Assembly (NCBI GenBank): GCA_963734125.1
Contig: CAVTGB010000003.1
Span: forward strand, 1-64,000
Reading direction: 5' to 3'
Length of the DNA: 64,000 bases
Source of the DNA: DATARH01 sp963734125
GTDB lineage: Bacteria > Pseudomonadota > Alphaproteobacteria > ATCC43930 > CGMCC-115725
Position 1 is the stretch's first letter; every line of letters starts with the position of its first letter. The notes beneath the pieces are model-generated. The model made no database searches. It had not been told where the DNA came from and was given only the letters and a program-made list of their open reading frames with translations. This document shows, piece after piece, positions 29,302 through 39,103 of the stretch. The position numbers and the translations under genes were made by a program.

Positions 29302-29898
29302 ATGAGCGATGCCCCGATCCGTGCCGATCTGCGCCTCAGCTGTCAGCCCTCGAAGGCCGGCAATCTGCTGATATTTCCCTATCGGTTGGAAAACCGGGGA
29401 CCGGGCGAGGTCTATGCGATGCATGCCTTGCCGAGCGTCGATCCGGCAAGCGGCGCGGCGAAGGCCAACGATTCCACCGCGGTCGTCATCTCCGCCGAAA
29501 ACGGGGATGCGATGATTGGCAAGTTCGCAGCTCCGCTGCCGACCGACCGGCGCATTGCCGTTCCGATCTTTCCGCTTGCTCGCCATCTGCCCGCGGGTGC
29601 TGGGCTTGACGGGCGCATCGAGATCCCCTTACCCCTCGCCGAGACCAGCCCTTATTTCCCCGACCTTACCCTCCGGCAATATGAGATCGTCGAGATCAAA
29701 GGGGTGTCGCTGACGATTGGCTATTGGCTGGCTGGAAGCGAAGGCCTGGTGGCCGAACCGACCGATTACGCGGCCGATTTATTCGTCGTCGAGACCCGGA
29801 ATACGATGCGCAGCGCGTTGCGCGTATCACAGCGCTTCCCGACTTCGGGGCTCCAGTTGTTCAAGCGCAGCGACGCCTTTCCGCGCGCGCTTGGCTGA
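29302..29898 (+). CDS. Hypothetical protein of the vgrG-tssA interval, probable beta-rich fold
   Basis: 198 aa from ATG 29302, uninterrupted. Strand-like segments alternate through the protein: IRADLRLSCQPSKAGNLLIF, PYRLENRGPGEVYAMHALPS, VVISAENGDAMIGKFAAPL, GRIEIPLPLAETSPYF, QYEIVEIKGVSLTIGYWLAG. This looks like an immunoglobulin-like or jelly-roll sandwich, but I recognise no family. No signal peptide. Eleven bases after the previous unknown gene and about 95 bases before tssA, so probably co-transcribed. Candidate roles: VgrG-specific adaptor, immunity protein or effector. Confidence 0.75.
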   Translation: MSDAPIRADLRLSCQPSKAGNLLIFPYRLENRGPGEVYAMHALPSVDPASGAAKANDSTAVVISAENGDAMIGKFAAPLPTDRRIAVPIFPLARHLPAGAGLDGRIEIPLPLAETSPYFPDLTLRQYEIVEIKGVSLTIGYWLAGSEGLVAEPTDYAADLFVVETRNTMRSALRVSQRFPTSGLQLFKRSDAFPRALG

Positions 29899-29993
29899 CG
29901 TGGACCCCGGACCACCCAGTCGCCTCTTGCCAGCAGGACCTCGGGGCCGCAGCATCGGCATCTGCGGGGGAGAGGCGACAGGAGCAGGCGCCG

Positions 29994-31129
29994 ATGGACG
30001 TGTTCCCGGACGGGTTCGATCTTGCAGCGCTGCTCGCCCCGGTGCCAGGGGATGCCCCAGCGGGGATGGATCTGCGCGGCGACGCCTCGCCGCAATCGCG
30101 CTACTTTCTCCTGCGTGACGCACGCGCCGAGGCGCGTGCCGCCGAACGGGCGATGGAGGCTGACGGTGCGACGACTTCTTCGCCGCCCGCAATGGCGCAC
30201 CGTTCGCGACCTCGGCATCGAAGCGATCAGCGGCTACAGCAAGGACCTGGAGATCGCCGCCTGGGTCACCGAGGCATTGCTGCGCTGCGACGGCCTGTTC
30301 GGCTTCATCGCCGGCGTCCGCTTGATGAACGGCCTGGTCGAGGGCTTCTGGGACGATCTCTTCCCACAGCCCGACGACGACGGTATGGCCACCCGCGTCG
30401 GTCCGGTCGCCGGACTCAACGGCCAGTCCGGCGAGGGCACGCTGAGCCAACCGCTGCGCCAGCTGCCGCTGTTCGCGCGACCGGACGGCGCGCCGGTGCA
30501 ATTGTGGCAATTCGAGCAGTCGAGCGATCTTGCCGCCATCGTTGATCCGGAGCGGCGCCAGCAGCGTATCGACGCTGGCGTCGTGCCGTTCGACACTGTC
30601 GAAAACGAGGCCAGGGCCGCGGGGGCCGCGCACTTTACCGCGCTGCGCGATCAGGCGGTCGCGGCTGCCGCGGCATGGCGGGAGTTGAGCGATGCGCTTG
30701 GACGCCCGTGCCGGGACGGATGCGCCGCCGACCAGCCGAGTTGCGCGAGATCCTCGAAAAGATCGTGGCCGTGGCGGGCCGCTTCGCGGCGCCCGAGAGC
30801 GTGAGCGCCGGGCGCAGGCGGGTCTGATGCGGCGCAGGGCGCGGTGGCGCCGCCACGGTTCCGGTGCGGAAGGCGCAGCCGGCTCCGCTGCGGCGGCCTC
30901 GCCGGCGCCCGCTGCGCTCGCCTCACGCGAGGAGGCGTTGCGCAGTCTCGCCATGATCGCCGAGTTCTTCCGTCGCACTGAGCCGTTGTCGCCGCTCTCC
31001 TACACCCTGCAGGAGGCGGTGCGGCGGGCGCGGATGAGCTGGCCGGAACTGCTCGCCGAGATCGTCCCGGATACCGGTCTGCGCGCACAGATCCTAATCA
31101 GCCTCGGCATCCGCCCGCCACCGGAGTAG
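29994..31129 (+). CDS. tssA: TssA/ImpA T6SS assembly/cap protein (frameshifted)
   Basis: About 378 aa. Primes baseplate and tube assembly and caps the growing sheath. Seen: DVFPDGFDLAALLAPVPGDA then PAGMDLR, the ImpA N-terminal motif; RDARAEARAAERAME; after a shift near 30165, WRTVRDLGIEAISGYSKDLE followed by IAAWVTEALLR; FGFIAGVRLMNGLVEGFWDD followed by LFPQPDDDG; LNGQSGEGTLSQPLRQLPLF; and, after shifts near 30715-30830, the C-terminal ALRSLAMIAEFFRRTEPLSP, then LSYTLQEAVRRARMSWPELL. The C-terminal part has the classic EPHSP-type motif as RTEPLSPLSY. Separated by 95 bases from tssB. Confidence 0.9.
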
Positions 31130-31182
31130 CCGAGGCAAGGTAAAAGCCGAGCTTATTCCGCTTCGGGTTTTGCCGGCTTTCG

Positions 31183-31207
31183 TATAAGATTAGGTTAACC
31201 GTTAACG
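31183..31207 (+). promoter_or_regulatory. Possible promoter/operator upstream of tssB
   Basis: The 95-base tssA-tssB gap contains a TATAAGAT (31183-31190), a possible -10 box, followed by GGTTAACCGTTAACG, which includes the palindromes GGTTAACC and CGTTAACG (31200-31207). CGTTAACG also lies at 25997-26004 between the divergent T6SS operons. No clear -35 is seen 16-18 bases upstream, so this is tentative. Confidence 0.3.
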
Positions 31208-31224
31208 TGGGGAGGCCGATCGCT

Positions 31225-31735
31225 ATGGCCGAGAGCATCCACGAGAAGCTGAAGCGCGTGCGCAAGCCGCGGGTGCACATTACTTACGAAGTCGAGACCG
31301 AAGGGGCCGAGATCCTGCGTGAACTGCCCTTCGTCGTCGGCATCCTGGGCGATTTCTCGGGCGATCCGACCGAGCCGCTGCGCCCGCTCGTCCGAGCGCA
31401 AATTCATCCAGATCGACCGCGACAACTTCAACGAAGTTATGGCGCGGATGACGCCCGGGCTGAACATCCGGGTCGATAACAAGCTGGCCGATGACGGTAG
31501 CCAGATGGCGGTGGCGCTGAAGTTCAACTCGATCGAGGATTTCGAACCTGGCCGGGTTGCTGAACAGGTGCCCGCACTCAAGGCCCTGCTCGAGACGCGC
31601 AACAAATTGCGCGATCTGATGAGCAAGGTCGACCGGTCCGAACAGCTCGAAAACCTGCTCGAGCAGATTTTGAAGAACGAGAGCGAGCTCAAATCCCTGT
31701 CGGGCGAGCTTGGCCTCGACAAACAGGAGGGCTGA
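31225..31735 (+). CDS. tssB: TssB/VipA/ImpB sheath small subunit (one frameshift)
   Basis: About 170 aa. Forms the contractile sheath with TssC. Seen: MAESIHEKLKRVRKPRVHIT, YEVETEGAEILRELPFVVGI followed by LGDFSGDP; after an extra base near 31394, ERKFIQIDRDNFNEVMARMT, LKFNSIEDFEPGRVAEQVPA and LLETRNKLRDLMSKVDRSEQ. Ribosome site GGGGAGG precedes ATG 31225. Immediately followed by tssC. Confidence 0.95.
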
Positions 31736-31738
31736 GCC

Positions 31739-33238
31739 ATTTCTGACCTCAAGCTTTCTCCCGCTGCGGCGCCGGCGACCACCGAAACTGCGGTAGCGGG
31801 TGGCCTCCTCGAACAGGTTGTCGCGGCAACCAAGCAAACCGAACCCGACCGCGCCCAGGAACTCGTCAAGACGCTGGTCGAGCAGGCGCTGGTTGGCACG
31901 GTCACCTTCGATCGCAACCTGCCGCGCACGATCGACAAGGCGATCGCCGCGATCGACGCCAAGCTTTCGGCGCAGCTCAACGAGATCACCCACAACCCGC
32001 GTTTCCTGCAGCTCGAGGGCAGCTGGCGTGGGCTGAACTATCTGGTGATGAACAGCGAGACCGGAACGAGCCTGAAGCTGCGCGTCATCAATTTGCCGAA
32101 GCGGGAGCTGATGCGCGACCTGACGCGCGCGGTCGAGTTCGATCAGAGCCAGCTGTTCAAGCAGATCTACGAAAACGAGTTCGGCACGCCCAGGTGGCGA
32201 GCCTTATGGCGCGTTGATCGGCGACTATGAATGGACCAGCCACCCGGACGACATGGAGACGCTTGCGCCTCGTCTCGAACGTTGCCGCCGGCGCCTTCGC
32301 GCCGTTCATTTCCGCCGCCGGTGCGGGGATGTTCGGGTTCCAGAATTGGACCGAGCTGTCGCGCCCGCGCGATCTCGCCAAGATTTTCGACACGATCGAA
32401 TACGCCAAGTGGCGCAGCTTCCGCGACAGCGAGGATTCGCGCTTCGTCAACCTCGTCCTGCCGCGCGTTGTCGCGCGTCTGCCCTATGGCGCCGCGACCA
32501 AGCCGATCGACGAGTTCGCCTATGAGGAGGCGCCGAGCGATGCATCCGGCGCGGCCAAGTCGATGAACCACGAGCATTATTGCTGGATGAACGCGGCCTA
32601 CGTCCTGGGCACCCGGCTTACCGATGCCTTCGCGCAAACCGGGTTCTGCGTCGCCATCCGCGGCGCCGAGGGCGGCGGCAAGGTGGAAAACCTGCCGTTC
32701 CACGTGTTTACCTCCGACGACGGCGATCTCGATGCGAAATGCCCGACCGAGATCGGCATCACCGACCGGCGCGAATTCGAGTTGTCCAATCTCGGCTTCC
32801 TGCCGCTGTGCCACTACAAGAACACCGATTATGCGGTGTTCTTCGGCGCCCAAAGCACGCAGAAACCAAAGAAATATGACCGGCCGGAAGCGACCTCGAA
32901 CGCGGCGATCTCGGCGCGCCTGCCGTACCTGATGGCGACCAGCCGGTTCGCTCATTACCTCAAGGTGATGGCGCGCGACAAGATCGGCAGCTTCATGGAG
33001 GCGACCGATGTCGAAGCCTGGCTCAATCGCTGGATCCAGAACTACGTCAACTCGAACGAGAGCGCCGGCCAGGAGATGAAGGCGCGCTTTCCGCTGCGTG
33101 AAGCTCGCGTCGAGGTGCAGAGAGATCCCGGGCCGGCCCGGCTCCTATAACGCCATCGCCTATCTGCGGCCGTGGCTGCAGATGGAAGAGTTGACGACGA
33201 GCATGCGTCTGGTTGCCCGCATTCCGCAGCCGGCTTAA
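31739..33238 (+). CDS. tssC: TssC/VipB/ImpC sheath large subunit (frameshifted; apparent ATT start)
   Basis: About 499 aa. Seen: SDLKLSPAAA at the start; LNEITHNPRFLQLEGSWRGL then NYLV; DLTRAVEFDQSQLFKQIYEN then EFGT; DYEWTSHPDDMETL; AGAGMFGFQNWTELSRPRDL; VVARLPYGAATKPIDEFAYE; FELSNLGFLPLCHYKNTDYA then VFFGAQS; SNAAISARLPYLMATSRFAH; and after the last shift MEELTTSMRLVARIP. One-base insertions near 32187, 32270 and 33118 break the frame. The only in-frame initiator near the right place is ATT at 31739 (family start would be MSDLKLS), four bases after tssB; this is either a rare start codon or a T-for-G error. Confidence 0.93.
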
Positions 33239-33273
33239 CCACGACGAGCAATCGGAGGTCAGGCGAGGCTTGG

Positions 33274-34829
33274 GTGAGTGAACTCGCCGCCATCGTTCGC
33301 GCGCAGCCGACCGCCGAAGCCGCAGCGACACCGCTGCGCGAAGAGATCCTGGCCGGGGCGTTCTTTGGGCATCGCCACGCGTTAGCCGCCGAACGCACCG
33401 CCGCCTTCCTCTATCAGCCGACGGCCGCGGCGCTCGCCGCGTGGTTTGGCCCGGCTGCGGCCTCGCGCTTGGCGGCGGATGCCGACGCCTGCCGCGACGC
33501 GCTCGACCGCGATATCGCGGCGATCGATGCGCTGCTCGGGGAGCAGCTTGACGCGATCCTGCACCATCCGCGGCTGCGCCGGTTCGAGGGCCGGTGGCGC
33601 GGTCTTGCCTGGCTGGCGGACGGGCACGATCCGGCGGACCGGGTGAAGTTGAAATTGCTCAACCTCTCCTGGGCGGAACTGTGCCGCGATCTCGAGCGCG
33701 CCGTCGAGTTCGACCAGAGCCAGCTGTTTCAGAAGATTTACGAGAGCGAATTCGGCATGCCCGGCGGCGAGCCCTACGGTCTGCTTGTGGTCGACCACGA
33801 AGTGCGGCACCGCCCAATGCCGGAGGCTGCCTGCCGATGACGTCAACGCTCTCGCACAACTGGCCGCCGTCGCGGCCGCGGCGTTTGCTGCCGACCGTGC
33901 TGGCGGCTTCGCCGCCTTGCTGCAGGTCGAAGACTTCACCGATCTGGCCATGGTGACGGAACTCGGCGATCCGTTTCGCGGCCCGGAATTCGCCCGCTGG
34001 CGCGGCTTGTCCGGCCGCGAGGACATGCGCTTCATCGCGGTGACGCTTGCCGCGCGTCCTGGCCCGGCCCGCCGTGGGAGGACGACCCCGCGCGCACGGA
34101 TGGCTTTCGTTACGCCGAATACGCGCCGAGCCCCGATTGCCGCGTGTGGATGAGCGCCGGCTATGCATTTGCCGCGGTTGTCGCTCGCGCCTTCGTCAAT
34201 CATTCCTGGCCGGCCGATGTCCGCGGCGCCGAGACGGATTATGTCGGTGGCGGCCTGGTGACCGACCTGCCGATCGAGCCGTTTCGCACCGATGCCGATC
34301 ACGCCTGGGTGCGCCCGCCGCTCGATATCGTGTTTTCCGACCGGATCGAAGCGGCGCTGGTCGACGCCGGGCTGATGCCGCTGTCGGCGCTTCCGTACGG
34401 CGAGGAAGCGGTGTTTTCGGCGGTCCACAGCCTCCAGTCGCCGGCGAGCTTCACCGGCCCGACCGCGCCGCGGCCGCTGCCAACGCACGCCTTTCCGCGC
34501 AGATCAACTCGATGCTCTGCGTGTCGCGCTTCGCCCATTACGTCAAGATCATCGGCCGCGATATGGTCGGAACGTTCAAGACCGCCGAGGAAATCGAGGC
34601 CCGGCTGCAATCATGGTTGACCGGGTATGTCAATACCAGCCTGTCCGCCGGCCCGGAGATGCGGGCGCGCTATCCGCTGGTCGGAGCGCGCGTAACGGTG
34701 CGCGAGCGGCCGGGACGCCCTGGCGTCTATGGCTGCATTATTCTGCTGCAACCCCATTTCCAACTGGAGGACGTGACGGCATCCTTTCGCCTCGTGACCG
34801 ACATAGCCGCGCCGGGCGTTGCGGCATGA
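33274..34829 (+). CDS. impD: Second TssC-like sheath protein, ImpD/TssC2 (frameshifted)
   Basis: About 516 aa from GTG 33274. Paralogue of TssC found in rhizobial imp clusters. Seen: LDAILHHPRLRRFEGRWRGL then AWLADG; LERAVEFDQSQLFQKIYESE then FGMPGGEPYGLLVVDHEV; LLQVEDFTDLAMVTELGDPF then RGPEFARWR; a TssC-type FALIA-like stretch WMSAGYAFAAVVARAFVNHS; PLSALPYGEEAVFSAVHSLQ; INSMLCVSRFAHYVKIIGRD; and VYGCIILLQPHFQLEDVTAS. Shifts near 33818, 34055, 34080 and 34480. Lacks TssC's 140-residue N-terminal segment in part. Function is unclear; it may mix into the sheath or act in assembly. Confidence 0.88.
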
Positions 34830-34844
34830 AGGGTTGAGTCGCCA

Positions 34845-35665
34845 ATGCCGGAAACCCAGGACACCGCCGGTGCACTGTCTCGCCGCCGGCCAGCTCGGCC
34901 CGGCGATCACGGCCGCCAATGCCGAGGTGCGCCGCAACCCCGGGAATCTCGGGGGCCGCGTCTTGCTGGCCGAGTTGCTGCTGTTCGCCGGAAATCTCGA
35001 CCGCGCCGATACGATCCTTGACGCGGCTGCGACCGCGGACCCGAGGTCGGCGGTGATCGTCGCGGAGTTCCGCCAGCTGCTTCGGGCCGAGACAGCGCGG
35101 CGTCAGTGCGCCCGGGAGGGACGCGTCCCGGAATTTCTCGGCGAGCCGCACCGCGGCGCTGCGCGCGGCACTGGCCGCGCAAGTCGCATTGCGCGCCGGC
35201 GATGTCGACGAGGCTAGCCGTCACGCTGCGGAGGCCGCCGCAGTTCGCCCCAAGGTTTCGGGCGTGCTGCGCCAGGACGGCGGCGAGACGCCGTTCGACG
35301 ATTTCCGCGACGTCGACGATTTGTGCGCCGGATTTTTCGAGGTGCTGACAACCACCGGCAAATACTTCTGGATTCCAACGGAGCGCGTCGGCTCGATCGC
35401 GTTCCACCGCCGCGACGGCCGCGCGACCTCGCGTGGCGGCGTGCGACGATCTCCGTCATCGCCGGCCCGGACGGCGAAGTCTATGTGCCGGTCATCTACG
35501 ATTCGCATCCGGCCGGACGTCGTCGACGACTATCGTCTCGGCCACGCCACCGACTGGACCGACGAGGAAACCGGACCGGTGCGCGGGATCGGCCAGCGGG
35601 TCTTCCTGGCCGGTGACGATGCGCATGCGATCATGGAACTCGGGGAGCTGCGGTTCGACGCATGA
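34845..35665 (+). CDS. tagJ: TagJ/ImpE T6SS accessory protein (frameshifted)
   Basis: About 272 aa. TagJ/ImpE binds the sheath subunit TssB and modulates recycling by ClpV. Seen, across four or five frame changes (about 34880, 35165, 35420, 35510): AAGQLGPAITAANAEVRRNP, RVLLAELLLFAGNLDRADTI then L; EGRVPEFLGEP; ALRAGDVDEASRHAAEA; FDDFRDVDDLCAGFFEVLTT then TGKYFWIPTERVGSIAFH; RDLAWRRATISVIAGPDGEV then YVPVIY; and GIGQRVFLAGDDAHAIMELG. These match ImpE (GKYxWxPxERI, DLLWRRA). The stop overlaps the tssE start (ATGA-type, 35662). Confidence 0.9.
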
Positions 35666-36210
35666 TTAGTCGTCTTGGCCGTGACGCGTGGCGTGACCGC
35701 GGAACGGAACCAACAGAGCGCGCTCAGCTGCCGCTGCTCGATCGGCTGATCGATGATGCGCCGGATGTGCAGCGCGATCCCCCATTGTCGATGGCGGAAG
35801 CGTGCGCTCGCTGCGGCGCAGCGTCCGTCGCGACATCGAGGCGCTGCTGAACACGCGTCGCCGCTGGCGTTCCTGGCCCGACGGCTACCGCGAACTCGCC
35901 GTGTCTCCGGTCGGCTACGGCGTTATCGATTTCGCCGCGGGGCGTTCAACGATCCGGAGCAGCGCGATCGCTTGCGCGCCGGGATCGAGCAGACGATCCG
36001 CCGGTTCGAACCTCGCCTGGCGCAAGTTCGCGTTATCCTCGTCGACAGCGACAACACCCAGGACGCGACGCTGCGTCTGCGGATCGAGGCGTTGCTGCGG
36101 GTCGATCCGGCGCCCGAGCCGATCGTCTTCGACACGCTCGATCGACCCCGCGACGGCGGAGGTGCAGGTCAAAGCGAATTCGGCCGACCGTCCGCCCTCT
36201 CGATGTCTGA
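35662..36210 (+). CDS. tssE: TssE/ImpF gp25-like baseplate protein (frameshifted)
   Basis: About 181 aa. Seen: LLDRLIDDAPD at the N-terminus; SVRRDIEALLNTRRRWRSWP; YRELAVSPVGYGVIDF; FNDPEQRDRLRAGIEQTIRR then FEPRLAQVRVILVDSD; LRLRIEALLRVDPAPEPIVF; DPATAEVQVK and the tail RIRPTVRPLDV. This is the gp25/TssE pattern (RDLxxLLNTRR ... VxxSVLNYG ... I.xFEPRL). Shifts near 35800, 35940, 36150 and 36172. Overlaps tagJ by four bases and tssF by eight. Confidence 0.9.
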
Positions 36211-38031
36211 CGCGCTGCTCCCCTATTACGATCGCGAACTGAACGCGCTGCGCAGCCTCGCGGCGGAGTTTGCCGCGACCCATCCGAAGATCGCCGGACG
36301 GCTCAGGCTCGCGCCGGAGAGCGTCGACGATCCGCACGTGGCGCGGCTCCTCGAAGGCGTCGCATTTCTCGCCGCGCGGGTGCACTACCGGCTCGATGAC
36401 GAGTTCCCGGAGCTGACCGACGCGCTGCTCGGCGTTCTCTATCCGCATTACCTCGCCCCGTTCCCCTCCGCGGCGATCGCGCAGTTTGAAGCCACAACCG
36501 GAACTCACGGTGCCGTTACACCTCGCGGCGGGTCTGGCGGTGGAGACCGAACCGGTGCAGGGCGAGACCTGCCGGTTCCGGACCGCCTGGCCGTTGACGC
36601 TGTGGCCGGTGGAGATCGAGAATGCGCGGCTGGCCGGAGTACCGCTGCCCGCGCCGGCCAATCCGCTGGCAGCGGGGGCTGCAAGCGTTCTGCGCATTAC
36701 ACTGAAGTGCCGATCGGCCCAGGTAAGTTTCGCCCAGCTGGGACTGGATCGCCTGCGCGATGTTCCTGCGCGGGGCCATGAATGTGTCTCTGCCGCTTTA
36801 CGAACTCTTGTGCACCCACGCCGTCTCGGTCGCCTATGCCGAGGGTCCCGTCGGACCCGTCGCCCGTCCTGCTGCCTGCGGGCGTGATCGAGCCGGCGGG
36901 TTTTGCTCCGGAAGAGGCGCTGGTGCCTTGGCCCGCGCGCAGTTTCTCGGGTTTTCGACTGCTGAGCGAGTATTTCGCCCTGCCGGAAAAGTTCCTGTTT
37001 ATCGACTTCAGCCGGATGGACGGCAAGACGCTTCTGTGTAATGGCAACCGCCTGGAGATTTTCGTCTATCTCGACCGCGCTCTCCCCGAGCTGGAGCGTA
37101 CCATCGGCGCAGACACCCTGGCGCTTGGCTGCTGCCCGATCATCAACCTGTTCCCGCAGCGCTGCGAACCGATCCGATTGACCCATACCGACGTCGAATA
37201 CCGCATCGTGCCGGATGCGCGCCGTCCGGCGGCGACGGAGGTCTGGCATGTCGAGCGGGTCCGCGAGACCCGCTCGGACGGTACCTCGCGACCGTGGCGC
37301 TCGTTCTACCGGCTAACACACGGCGATCCCGACGGCGGCGCGCCGGGCGGCTTCTATCAGTTGTCGCGCCGCGCCGGCGCCGCTCCGATCGCGGGCACCG
37401 AAGTTTATATCGGCCCGCACGACCCTGATTTCGATCCCGATGCGGCGACGGACGCTGTCCTGTCGATCGATGCGCTTGTGCCTTAATCGCGACTTGCCGG
37501 TCGCACTTGCCGTTTGGTGGCGGTCATCCGGAATTGCGGTTGTCTGAGGCGCTGCCCAGCGTCGCGCGTTTGTCGTGCCTGACGGCGCCGACGGCGCCGT
37601 TGCGCCCGGCGCTCCGCGAGCGGCGCTTCTGGCGGCTGGTGTCGCACCTTTCGCTTGGCCATCTGTCGATTGTCGACGGCTCCGAGGGCGCCGCAGCGTT
37701 GCGCGAGGTGCTGCGCCTCTATGATCTGCGCGACTCTGCGGAAAACCGCGCCGCCATCGAGGGCTTGATCGGGGTGTCCGCAAAGCCGGGCAGCGCCCGG
37801 GTTCCGGGTGCTCGCGCCGGCGCCTTCTGCCGTGGGGTCGATGTCACGCTGGAATTCGAGGCGGGCGTGTGGCAGGGCACCGGGTTGTACCTGCTGGCGG
37901 CCGTGCTCGATCGGTTTCTTGCATTGCATGCCACGGTCAATTCGTTCGTCCGCACGAACGCGGTGTTGCGCGGCCGGCCGGGGCGTGCTGCGGCCTGGCC
38001 TCCCCGGGCCGGGATGCGGGTTTTGCTGTAA
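36203..38031 (+). CDS. tssF: TssF/ImpG baseplate protein (frameshifted)
   Basis: About 608 aa. Wedge-forming baseplate subunit with TssG. Seen: MSDALLPYYDRELNALRSLA, EFAATHPKIAGRLRL, DPHVARLLEGVAFLAARVHY then RLDDEFPELTDALLGVLYPH and YLAPFPS, the family signature; CRFRTAWPLTLWPVEIENAR; FSGFRLLSEYFALPEKFLFI; CCPIINLFPQRCEPIRLTHT; FYRLTHGDPDGGAPGGFYQL; AVLSIDAL; LPFGGGHPELRLSE; and SHLSLGHLSIVDGSEGAAAL with TNSFVRTNAV-type ending. Five shifts (about 36490, 36690, 36860, 37471, 37505). The stop codon overlaps the tssG start by one base. Confidence 0.92.
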
Positions 38032-39103
38032 TGACGCGATTGAGCCGTTCCGCTTACGCGAGGCTTTTCGCCGAGCCGCGACGCTTTCGCTTTGATGCTG
38101 CGGTGCGCCTTTTGACCCGAGCGGCACGGTCAGCCGATCCGGCCGAGGCCGTACGCTTCCGCACCGTGCCGGGGCTGGGGTACCCCGCAGCCGAGGTTAC
38201 GGCGCTCGAGCCGCCGCAGGAGGGCCAAGCATCCGAACTGACGACGCCGGTCATCGGGCTTACCGGCGCCGCCGGCGTTTTACCCAGACTTTACACCGAG
38301 GTGCTAACGACAACGCTGCGCAACCGCTCGCATGCGTTGCACGATTTTCTCGATATGTTGTCGAACCGTATCATCGCGATGTTCGCCGGTGCCGGCATCA
38401 AATATCGCCTTAATCGCTCGGCCGAAGCTGCCGTCGCGACCGGCCGGCCACAGGACGACCGGGTGGCCGAGGTGCTGCTCGCGTTCACCGGCTTCGCGAC
38501 GCCACATCTCATCCCGCGTCTTGCTGTGGGCGTTGAGCCGCTGCTGCATTATTCGGGCTATTTTTCGAGCCGTCCGCGCTCTGCCGAGCGTCTGAAGGCG
38601 CTCGTGTCGGACTGGCTCGGTCGCAACGTGGAGGTGGAGCAGTTCGCCGGCACATGGCTGCCGCTACCGCCGGACCAGCGTACCTCGCTTGCGCGTCGGA
38701 CGCCACCCGGGAGCCTGGAATCGGCTCGCGGTCGATGCGGCGATCGGCGTGCGCGCTTGGGACCCGCAGGCTCGCATCATTCTGCGTATCGGCCCGCTCG
38801 ATTACCCAAGCTTTGCGGCGCTGCTGCCGGATCATGCCGGTCTGCAACGCCTGGTGTCGCTGGTCCGCACCTTTCTCGGCTACGAAACCGGCTTCGCCGT
38901 GAACCCGGTGCTGGCAGGTCCCGAGGTGCCGGCCCTGCGGCTCGATCGAGACGCCGATCCGGCGCCGCGTCTCAGATGGAATACGTGGATACCGGCCCCG
39001 AAGCCGGCGATACCGGGCATTCAACGACGCGGATGCGGATGACGCCATCTTCGAGGCAGAGATCGTCGAGGCCGAGGAACTCGCCAGGCGGGTTCGGGCA
39101 TGA
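38031..39103 (+). CDS. tssG: TssG/ImpH baseplate protein (frameshifted)
   Basis: About 356 aa. Seen: RFRFDAAVRLLTRAARSADP then AEAVRFRTVPGLGYPAAEV; TPVIGLTGAAGVLPRLYTEV; HALHDFLDMLSNRIIAMFAG; LLHYSGYFSSRPRSAERLKA; FAGTWLPLPPDQRTSL; after a shift near 38700 RIILRIGPLDYPSFAALLPD and LVSLVRTFLGYETGFAVNPV; after further shifts near 39000, FNDADADDAIFEAEIVEAEE. The GxxG, LPxxYTE and FLDxxxxR motifs are typical. Stop overlaps the methyltransferase start (ATGA). Confidence 0.92.
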
